This document shows, piece by piece, positions 1 to 4,615 of a stretch of 5,493 nucleotides of DNA. The position numbers were made by a program, and so were the translations under genes. Position 1 is the stretch's first letter. Each line of letters begins with the position of its first letter. Origin of the DNA: Bacillota bacterium (lineage in GTDB: Bacteria; Bacillota_A; Clostridia; Lachnospirales; Bianqueaceae); the NCBI GenBank assembly GCA_017420625.1, contig JAFOIR010000027.1, forward strand, positions 1-5,493. The letters run 5' to 3'. The notes beneath the pieces were generated by a model, which did no database searches, was not told the DNA's origin, and saw only the letters and a program-made list of their open reading frames with translations.

Positions 1-26
1 ACAGAAGAAATAGTAGTCTGGATCAT
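1..26 (-). CDS. 5' end of an unidentified gene leaving the window
   Basis: On the minus strand an ATG at 26-24 is preceded, five bases upstream, by a near-perfect Shine-Dalgarno site AGGAGG (plus-strand cctcct at 32-37). The reading frame stays open to the window edge and gives MIQTTISS. Eight residues are too few to assign a family or a function. The gene is divergent from the ABC-F unit and so shares the 27-447 control region with it. The strength of the ribosome site is the main reason to believe in this start. Confidence 0.6.
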
Positions 27-190
27 AAATACCTCCTGTCCATTCGTGAATAATTCGTATATAATAAGGGAAAGAACTGCATTCATTTTTACCATTGTAC
101 CATAGTTGCCGGGGAAAATCTATTTTAGAAAGGAAACGATATGGAAGGCTTCAATGGGTTATCGCGTAAGTAATGTGATCGGACCTCTGC
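27..190. other. Divergent intergenic region upstream of the leader promoter
   Basis: This AT-rich stretch separates the divergent leftward gene from the ABC-F promoter. It contains a plus-strand TATAAT at 60-65 with only a poor -35 (TGTCCA, 37-42). It also holds an 11-codon open frame at 141-173, MEGFNGLSRK and stop, with AAAGGA six bases upstream of its ATG. Neither can be called with confidence. No terminator, repeat or operator-like palindrome of note was seen here. Confidence 0.4.
94..102 (-). promoter_or_regulatory. Possible extended -10 box for the divergent leftward gene
   Basis: Read on the minus strand, 102-94 gives TGGTACAAT, an extended -10 element (TGn plus TACAAT). It would start a transcript near position 87 and leave a leader of about 60 nt before the ATG at 26. 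The matching -35 region is weak (about three of six bases, near 117-122). A second AT-rich candidate, TATTAT at 66-61, has no visible -35. The assignment is by eye only. Confidence 0.3.
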
Positions 191-220
191 TTGATTTGAA
201 TGTCTATGTTGTGGTATAAT
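191..220 (+). promoter_or_regulatory. Sigma-A type promoter for the ABC-F leader transcript
   Basis: A consensus TATAAT lies at 215-220 and is preceded by TGG at 212-214, making an extended -10. TTGATT at 191-196 is a four-of-six match to TTGACA with an 18-base spacer. Initiation would fall near 226-228. That leaves an untranslated leader of about 220 nt before the ATG at 448, long enough for the attenuator described below. This is the best promoter visible on the plus strand. Confidence 0.7.
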
Positions 221-251
221 CGGCATATCAACAAAGGAAAGGTGTAAGGGA

Positions 252-266
252 ATGAAAAACAGATAA
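252..266 (+). CDS. Short leader ORF 1 (MKNR)
   Basis: ATG AAA AAC AGA TAA encodes the tetrapeptide MKNR. It begins about 25 nt after the predicted transcription start. Its ribosome site is unusually good for so short a frame: AAAGGTG at 238-244 with seven bases to the ATG, inside a purine-rich AAAGGAAAGG stretch. Very short upstream ORFs of a few codons are known sensors in ABC-F attenuators, where drugs that act at the peptidyl transferase centre stall ribosomes early. That makes this the strongest candidate for the antibiotic-sensing ORF, although expression cannot be shown from sequence. Confidence 0.55.
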   Translation: MKNR

Positions 267-280
267 TTCAGATTTGGCAA

Positions 281-307
281 ATGCAGTGGAAATACGAAAC
301 GGCCTGA
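281..307 (+). CDS. Short leader ORF 2 (MQWKYETA), possible
   Basis: An eight-codon frame MQWKYETA starts 14 nt after the stop of leader ORF 1 and ends at TGA 305-307. There is no convincing Shine-Dalgarno site (upstream bases are gatttggcaa), so translation would have to depend on re-initiation by ribosomes leaving ORF 1. Its start lies inside the 276-285 arm that can pair with 322-329, so its translation would affect folding. It may simply be a chance frame. Confidence 0.25.
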   Translation: MQWKYETA

Positions 308-320
308 ATAAGGTCTGTTC

Positions 321-395
321 ATGCATGCCGAATCGGATTATCGATTTCATTTCGGAATTCTTTTGGCATGCTGCCTTTCTGAAACTATGAAATGA
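321..395 (+). CDS. 24-residue leader ORF 3 overlapping the antiterminator
   Basis: A 24-codon frame runs from ATG 321 to TGA 393-395, directly followed by a second stop, TAA 396-398. It starts 13 nt after the stop of ORF 2, with a modest AAGGT (310-314) six bases before the ATG. The peptide begins MHAESDYRFHFG, has a central ILLACC and ends SETMK. Its codons span the anti-antiterminator (323-371) and both arms of the antiterminator (336-350, 387-400), and its stop lies at the edge of the terminator. A ribosome reaching the stop would therefore mask the antiterminator, whereas one held on the first codons would mask 323-332 and favour it. This positioning is what a leader peptide would need. 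I do not recognise the peptide. Confidence 0.5.
   Translation: MHAESDYRFHFGILLACCLSETMK
323..371 (+). promoter_or_regulatory. Anti-antiterminator hairpin
   Basis: GCATGCCGAA at 323-332 pairs with TTTGGCATGC at 362-371 (ten pairs, one of them G-T). The stem can continue after a small internal loop with GGATT 335-339 against AATTC 356-360. It occupies the region carrying the 5' arm of the antiterminator and forms before the terminator is transcribed, so it favours termination. It would be blocked by a ribosome on the first codons of leader ORF 3, or by pairing of 322-329 with 276-285. Confidence 0.5.
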
Positions 396-400
396 TAATC
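336..400 (+). promoter_or_regulatory. Antiterminator hairpin
   Basis: GATTATC (336-342) is complementary to GATAATC (394-400), and ATTTCAT (344-350) to ATGAAAT (387-393). Together they make a 14-bp stem with a single bulged G at 343. The 3' arm includes AATC at 397-400, which is also the base of the terminator stem, so the two cannot coexist. The precision of the match and its exact overlap with the terminator arm argue against chance. Confidence 0.6.
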
Positions 401-426
401 TGCTTCGGTGAGGGGCAGATTTTTTT
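397..426 (+). terminator. Intrinsic terminator in the ABC-F leader
   Basis: AATCTGCTTC (397-406) pairs with GGGGCAGATT (412-421), eight Watson-Crick pairs and two G-T pairs, with the five-base loop GGTGA. Seven T residues follow at 420-426. It ends only about 20 bases before the ABC-F start codon and lies downstream of its only good promoter, so unregulated transcription would stop here. That position is typical of an attenuator and not of the end of a preceding gene. Confidence 0.8.
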
Positions 427-447
427 GTGCCGGGATAAGGAGAACAG

Positions 448-1986
448 ATGGCGCAGATACAGGTAACGGATCTTAGCTTCACCTATGAAGGCAGCAGCGA
501 TCCGGTGTTTGAACATATAAACTTTAATATTGATACTGATTGGAAACTGGGACTGATCGGAAGAAACGGCAAGGGAAAAACGACTCTTCTGAACCTGCTG
601 ATGGGCAGATACCACTATCAGGGCAGCATCAGTTCTTCTGCCCGGTTTGACTATTTTCCCTATGACGTACAGGAAGATGATCTGGCACTTACCGCGGAAA
701 CACTGATGGAGCGGTGGAAGCCTCAGGTAGAACTCTGGCAGGTGCTGGTGCAGCTTTCAGAGATCGGGATGCAGCCGGAGTGCCTTTACCGGCCTTTCGG
801 CACACTCAGCCACGGAGAACGTACCCGGGTGATGCTGGCGGTGCTCTTCGCTGCGGAAGGGGAAGAGCTGCTCATCGATGAACCGACCAATCATCTGGAC
901 ATTGCCGCCAGGGAAAGTGTGAAGGCATTTCTTTCCCGGAAGAAGGGATTTATCCTGGTCTCCCACGACCGGGATCTGCTGGATGCGGTGATCAATCATG
1001 TGCTGGTGCTGAACCGGGCTACGATCGAAGTGCAGGCAGGTAATTTTTCCTCCTGGTGGGAAAATAAAGAGAAAAGTGATGCTTTTGCTCAGGCGGAGAA
1101 TGAAAAGCATCTCAAAGAGATCCGCAAACTGAAAACCGCCGCTGACCGCAGCGGCCGGTGGGCAGCGAAAAATGAGAATACAAAGATCGGCTTCGATCCT
1201 CTCAAGGAACACGACCGAATGATGGATACCCGTGCCTATATCGGGGCAAAAACCAAGAAGATGCAGGCCCGCGTCAAAGCATTTGAAAAGCGGATAGACC
1301 GGGAGATCGAGGAGAAGGAAGGATTGCTGCAGGATATCGAACAGGTTTCGAGCCTGAAGATCGATCCTCTAAGGTATCATAAGGACGTGCTGGTAAGCGC
1401 CTATGATCTGTCTCTTTCCTACGAGGGAAAGGAGCCTCTCTTCGAGGGACTTCGCTTTGAGATCCGGCGCGGCGATCGGCTCGTGCTTTCAGGAGCGAAC
1501 GGCTGCGGGAAATCCAGCATTATCTCCGCGGTGCTTGAGCGAGCCGGTGTGGATCCGCTTACCCGGGAGCATCAGGGCTTGAAGATCAGCGGAAATCTTT
1601 CGGTGGGATCGGGTCTGATCATATCCTATGTCAGTCAGGATACTTCGTGGCTTGACGGTTCTTTGCGAAGCTTCGCAAAAAACCAGGGCATTGACGAAAG
1701 CCTTTTTCTTTCGCTCCTCCGGCTGATGGATTTTGAACGGGAACAGTTTACCAAAGACATTCGGGATTTTTCGGAAGGGCAGAAGAAAAAGGTCCTGGTG
1801 GCGGCCAGTCTTCTCACCAGAGCGCACCTTTATATCTGGGATGAGCCTTTGAACTATATCGATGTCTTTTCAAGAATGCAGATCGAAAAACTCATCCTGG
1901 ACTACAAGCCCACCATGCTCCTGGTGGAACACGACGTGCGCTTCCAGGAAAACACCGCGACGAAGATTCTGCGGATCGGTGAGTAA
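448..1986 (+). CDS. Lsa-family ABC-F ribosomal protection ATPase
   Basis: This 512-residue cytosolic protein has two ABC ATPase domains and no membrane segments, as expected for an ABC-F factor. Domain 1 shows Walker A GRNGKGKT (38-45), signature LSHGE (120-124), Walker B with IDEPTNHLD (Glu145) and switch SHD (172-174). Domain 2 shows GANGCGKS (349-356), signature FSEGQ (441-445), LYIWDEPLNYIDV (Glu466) and EHD (494-496). A charged coiled-coil linker at about 205-310 corresponds to the arm that reaches toward the peptidyl transferase centre. WKLGLIGRNG, RPF before the signature, and YIWDEPLNY match Lsa(A), Lsa(C) and Lsa(E), which are slightly shorter (about 495-500). Family members displace lincosamides, pleuromutilins and streptogramin A from ribosomes using ATP. 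AAGGAG at 437-442 sits five bases before the ATG. The attenuator upstream fits drug-induced expression. The drug range is inferred, and it is not a housekeeping EttA or Uup by sequence. Confidence 0.9.
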   Translation: MAQIQVTDLSFTYEGSSDPVFEHINFNIDTDWKLGLIGRNGKGKTTLLNLLMGRYHYQGSISSSARFDYFPYDVQEDDLALTAETLMERWKPQVELWQVLVQLSEIGMQPECLYRPFGTLSHGERTRVMLAVLFAAEGEELLIDEPTNHLDIAARESVKAFLSRKKGFILVSHDRDLLDAVINHVLVLNRATIEVQAGNFSSWWENKEKSDAFAQAENEKHLKEIRKLKTAADRSGRWAAKNENTKIGFDPLKEHDRMMDTRAYIGAKTKKMQARVKAFEKRIDREIEEKEGLLQDIEQVSSLKIDPLRYHKDVLVSAYDLSLSYEGKEPLFEGLRFEIRRGDRLVLSGANGCGKSSIISAVLERAGVDPLTREHQGLKISGNLSVGSGLIISYVSQDTSWLDGSLRSFAKNQGIDESLFLSLLRLMDFEREQFTKDIRDFSEGQKKKVLVAASLLTRAHLYIWDEPLNYIDVFSRMQIEKLILDYKPTMLLVEHDVRFQENTATKILRIGE

Positions 1987-2003
1987 AAGAATAGTAAGAG
2001 TTG

Positions 2004-2495
2004 ATGGAGAAAACGGGAAAAATGTGGAAGGAAGAATGGCAGATCACCGGCAGTAGAATCAGCAGCAAGTCGGCTGCCGATGTGTATTACGGAGAGAAAA
2101 CCGTCAGGATACCGGGCGAAATGATGGTCAGCTATTTTCTGGCTGATCCCTATGAGATGTTTTGGCTTGAAAAAGAAGACCGCGAGATCTGGCCATGGAA
2201 TCTGCCGGAAGAAAAGCGGCAGAATAAATTGTCTGAAACAGAGACAGATGCTGTGATGGAAACGGTCAATGATTTCTTCTGGCACAAAAAGGATCCGATC
2301 ATCTTTCTGACGAAGGATATAGAAGACCGATCCCTGGAACTGGCAGACATGATCAAAGAAAAGAAGATATCTAAAAGGAAGGCAATGGCCATGCTTAAGA
2401 AAGAGTTCCCGGATCTTTTAGACAGCTTTTATCAGGCTATGATCATCGATTCTCTGGCCGGAGCAAGATGGTACAGCGAAAATATCCGTCAATGA
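2004..2495 (+). CDS. Small hypothetical protein cotranscribed with the ABC-F gene
   Basis: This frame of 163 codons begins 17 bases after the ABC-F stop with no terminator between, so it should be on the same mRNA. The start is uncertain: TTG at 2001 and ATG at 2004 have only a weak, close AAGAG (1996-2000), while an in-frame ATG at 2022 has GGGA nearby and gives MWKEEWQITG. The protein is soluble-looking, with no signal peptide or membrane helix. It has an aromatic-rich middle (YYGEK, VSYFLADPYEMFWLE, WPWNLPEE), then a charged helical C-terminal half (SLELADMIKEKKISKRKAMAMLKKEF) and ends WYSENIRQ. I recognise no family. Placement behind a drug-inducible ABC-F gene suggests it is induced with it, but a role in resistance is speculation. 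Confidence 0.75.
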   Translation: MEKTGKMWKEEWQITGSRISSKSAADVYYGEKTVRIPGEMMVSYFLADPYEMFWLEKEDREIWPWNLPEEKRQNKLSETETDAVMETVNDFFWHKKDPIIFLTKDIEDRSLELADMIKEKKISKRKAMAMLKKEFPDLLDSFYQAMIIDSLAGARWYSENIRQ

Positions 2496-2497
2496 AA

Positions 2498-2527
2498 TCA
2501 GCCGGGCACATTTCTGTGTCCGGCTGA
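2498..2527. terminator. Bidirectional hairpin between convergent operons
   Basis: Positions 2498-2510 pair with 2515-2527 through 13 base pairs (one G-T) around a TTTC loop, with a GC-rich core AGCCGGGCACA. It begins just past the stop at 2495 on the plus strand and ends 15 bases before the stop of the minus-strand reductase. No long T tract follows on the plus strand (aagtctgaatt). On the minus strand the downstream bases are GATTTCATT, moderately T-rich, so termination may be more efficient for the leftward operon. Confidence 0.65.
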
Positions 2528-2541
2528 AAGTCTGAATTGGC

Positions 2542-3324
2542 TTAGAAGAACTCTTTGCCTTTGTTGATCTGATATTTTTCCTGAAGGATGGCCTCATCTT
2601 TCGGTCCATAGGGCTCGCCCAGGCACGCTTCAATATGTTCAACGCCAAAGGAAAAACTTTCGAAGTTTCCTGGCGGCACCAGTACGTCCACACCTAAGCG
2701 GAGGGCATAGCGCATCATTGCCATACCAAAGGCTTCATCATCGGTATCAAAAGGTTTGCACCAGGATTTCGGGAAGCGTGAATTGATCTGTTCTTCCTTA
2801 TTGTTCCAGGCGCGCTCGACAAAAGCTTTCATGCCGATTACGCCCATGTTTCGTTCTTTGGCAGCTTTTATGATCCGATTGCCCATTCCTTTGCTCATAT
2901 TCATGAGCCAGTTGAAGGGGAAAAGAACCGTGTCGTAATCATATAGTTCAAGCGCTCTCAGGGCGGCATCTTCCGAATGGGCACTGAAACCCAGCTGACG
3001 GATCGTGCCGTCTTTTTTCAGCTGCGTGAACAATTCCATGCATCCGCCCGGAGCAAACGCAGATTCGAGATCTTCCACTGATGAGAGGCCATGCAGCTGG
3101 TATACGTCGAAATGATCCGTATGAAGAAGCTCCATAGACTCTGCGATTTCCTTCTCTGCACCTTCTCTGGTGCGTTCGGTGGTTTTGCAGGCCAGATAGA
3201 CCTGGTTCCGGTAAGGCTTCAGCGAATTGCCCAGGAGTTTCTGTGCATCTCCATAGGTGGGTGCCACATCAAAGTAATTGATGCCGTGAGCGATCGCCCA
3301 CTCAACATGATGATCGATTGTCAT
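2542..3324 (-). CDS. Aldo/keto reductase, apparently missing the N-terminal strand
   Basis: The protein of 260 residues from ATG 3324 is an NAD(P)H-dependent aldo/keto reductase with a TIM-barrel fold. The catalytic tetrad is visible: Asp19 and Tyr24 in NYFDVAPTYGDA, Lys47 in ACKTTE, and His78 in DVYQLHG. IRQLGFSAHS (middle) and DVLVPPGNFESF (C-terminal cofactor region) follow the family. In typical members the catalytic Tyr is near residue 50-58, and a first strand with a G-F-G motif precedes the helix that opens this protein. About 30 N-terminal residues therefore seem absent. The ATG overlaps the stop of the upstream PHP gene as ATGA (3324-3321), with no Shine-Dalgarno site, implying translational coupling. 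The frame stays open upstream to 3540, but that stretch is the PHP C-terminus in another frame. The gene may be truncated or inactive, and the substrate is unknown. Confidence 0.8.
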   Translation of the reverse strand: MTIDHHVEWAIAHGINYFDVAPTYGDAQKLLGNSLKPYRNQVYLACKTTERTREGAEKEIAESMELLHTDHFDVYQLHGLSSVEDLESAFAPGGCMELFTQLKKDGTIRQLGFSAHSEDAALRALELYDYDTVLFPFNWLMNMSKGMGNRIIKAAKERNMGVIGMKAFVERAWNNKEEQINSRFPKSWCKPFDTDDEAFGMAMMRYALRLGVDVLVPPGNFESFSFGVEHIEACLGEPYGPKDEAILQEKYQINKGKEFF

Positions 3325-4583
3325 TTGTTTAAGTATACGGGATTGGAAATTGCTAAGACCAAAGGATGTTTTCCTACCGGGAGGATCACTTTCAGATAGG
3401 CGAATGTCCAGTTGTTTTCCTGAACGCTCAAGTGAATCGTTTTCTCGGAAAGTTTTGCCTTGCAGGAAGATTTCACACCCTGGTCTGTGATCAGCTGAAG
3501 TTCCTTCCCTGGCTGCATATTTTTGGCTGTGAATATCCATTTGCGTCCATTTTCTGCCTGGATCGTATGACCAAACAGGCAGTCGACCTTTTCGATACTG
3601 AGTCTTGGCCCATGAGGGGAGAAGGAAACATAACTTCTTCCGGATAAAATGGCGCTTAGAATGTCCTCTGTTCCGGCTGACTTCGCATATACAAACGTGG
3701 TTGGATTGGAAAGCCTGACAGGACTCAGTGTCCGGTGAAAATCACTGCCTCCCACGATAGGCATCTTTCTTCCGGAAAGCAGCATCTGATGCCACCAAAG
3801 AATGGCATCCGTGTTGGCTTTTCGCATCGGGCCATTCCAGATCTCTACCAGGTCAAAGATGGTATCATCCTCCCACAGATAGGGGCAGCGAGGACATTTG
3901 GGATGATTGACGGAGATGAGTGCACCCTTGTTCTTCGCTTGCCGGATGAGAGTGCGCATCTCATCGATATCATTCGCTACAAAGGACTGATCGAAGGGAG
4001 CTTTGATCCCGAAGAAGTTCATATGACCCTTATAATGGGTCCACTCGACTGCCGGGATCAACGTCAGTCCGGGGATTTTTGGCAGGGCAAAATTCTCGCA
4101 GAAATTGTTGTGGTCAGCAATGGCTAAAAAATCCAGGCCTCTTTTTCTGGCCAGCATGCCCAGTTCATAGGGGGAGAGCTTTCCGTCTGAAGCGGTGGAA
4201 TGGACATGCAGATCGCCGGCCAGCCACCGTGCGTCTGGCATTAAATAAGTGATTTCATAGGTGACGGGAAGAGGATCTGCCGGAATGTGATAAGCGCCTA
4301 CCAGGATCTGCCAGCTTCCCTTTTCTGCCTTGGTCATCCAGTAGCCGGGTGTGGCATCATAAGGTCCTACGGTGATTTCATTTCTGGCGCTGCCCGACCA
4401 TCCGATGAACCGCCCCTGGTTATCCATGAGACCCAGGTCAACGATCGCCTTCTGGTCTTTGGGGTAAGTGTACCTTATGCGCATGCTTTCAACACCCTCG
4501 GGAACCTCAAAGGGGATGCTGTAATATTTTCCTTCTTTTGCTTTCGGAACCTGATGCCGGATGGTTATCGTTTTTTGTTTCAT
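3321..4583 (-). CDS. PHP-domain metallohydrolase, CehA/McbA-like
   Basis: This 420-residue protein starts with a beta-rich domain (about 1-120, ending DARWLAGD) and continues with a PHP metal-dependent hydrolase domain. Metal-site motifs are all present: GDLHVHST (His126, His128), SDG (Asp133), AIADHNN (Asp157, His158), AVEW (Glu180), GHMNFFG (His187), VNHP (His227) and GGSDFHR (Asp281, His283). It has no signal peptide, so it is probably cytosolic. CehA/McbA-like PHP proteins hydrolyse phosphoester or carbamate-type bonds, but many members have unknown substrates. A beta-rich tail follows the catalytic domain and ends AISNPVYLNK, a normal finish for this family. A CxxC pair (230, 233) follows His227. 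The ATG at 4583 has AGGGTGAT a few bases upstream. The gene lies 32 bases after the deacetylase-like gene and overlaps the reductase by four bases, so all three should share one transcript. Confidence 0.85.
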   Translation of the reverse strand: MKQKTITIRHQVPKAKEGKYYSIPFEVPEGVESMRIRYTYPKDQKAIVDLGLMDNQGRFIGWSGSARNEITVGPYDATPGYWMTKAEKGSWQILVGAYHIPADPLPVTYEITYLMPDARWLAGDLHVHSTASDGKLSPYELGMLARKRGLDFLAIADHNNFCENFALPKIPGLTLIPAVEWTHYKGHMNFFGIKAPFDQSFVANDIDEMRTLIRQAKNKGALISVNHPKCPRCPYLWEDDTIFDLVEIWNGPMRKANTDAILWWHQMLLSGRKMPIVGGSDFHRTLSPVRLSNPTTFVYAKSAGTEDILSAILSGRSYVSFSPHGPRLSIEKVDCLFGHTIQAENGRKWIFTAKNMQPGKELQLITDQGVKSSCKAKLSEKTIHLSVQENNWTFAYLKVILPVGKHPLVLAISNPVYLNK

Positions 4584-4615
4584 TCGTTATCACCCTATCT
4601 TTGCTGCGGGATCAT

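Larger units (their letters stand above)
227..447 (+). promoter_or_regulatory. Attenuator leader RNA controlling the ABC-F gene
   Basis: The leader between the predicted start site and the ABC-F ATG contains tandem small ORFs, mutually exclusive stems and a terminator. The stems found by eye are 276-285 with 322-329 (two-base bulge, enclosing a small hairpin 298-305/311-319), 323-332 with 362-371, 336-350 with 387-400 (one bulged G at 343), and 397-406 with 412-421. The third removes AATC (397-400) from the terminator stem, so it acts as antiterminator. The second uses the bases just before and into the antiterminator arm, so it acts as anti-antiterminator. Ribosome-mediated attenuation in front of ABC-F resistance genes is known in Bacillota, for example Listeria lmo0919 and Bacillus vmlR. 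The switching direction here is inferred. Confidence 0.72.

Noticed and set aside
60..65. Plus-strand TATAAT as the main ABC-F promoter
   Set aside because: Its -35 region is poor and no TGn extension precedes it. The box at 215-220 is better placed and better formed.
141..173. Eleven-codon frame MEGFNGLSRK with AAAGGA upstream as another leader peptide
   Set aside because: It lies upstream of the best promoter (191-220) and so would not be on that leader RNA. No convincing promoter of its own was found.
757..1212. 151-codon minus-strand open frame inside the ABC-F gene
   Set aside because: It lies antisense to conserved Walker B, switch and linker codons, has no ribosome site of note and resembles no protein.
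448..1986. ABC-F gene as a housekeeping EttA/Uup translation factor or an ABC exporter ATPase
   Set aside because: It has two fused ATPase domains with a linker and no membrane partner gene nearby, and its residues around each motif match Lsa. The attenuator also suits a resistance gene.
3325..3540. Using the ATG at 3540 as the reductase start, giving a 332-residue protein
   Set aside because: The extra 72 residues read through the well-supported PHP C-terminus in another frame and do not show the usual reductase N-terminus. The ATGA overlap at 3324 is a simpler start.
3735..4127. 130-codon plus-strand open frame opposite the PHP gene
   Set aside because: It mirrors the codons of conserved metal-site motifs and shows no domain of its own.
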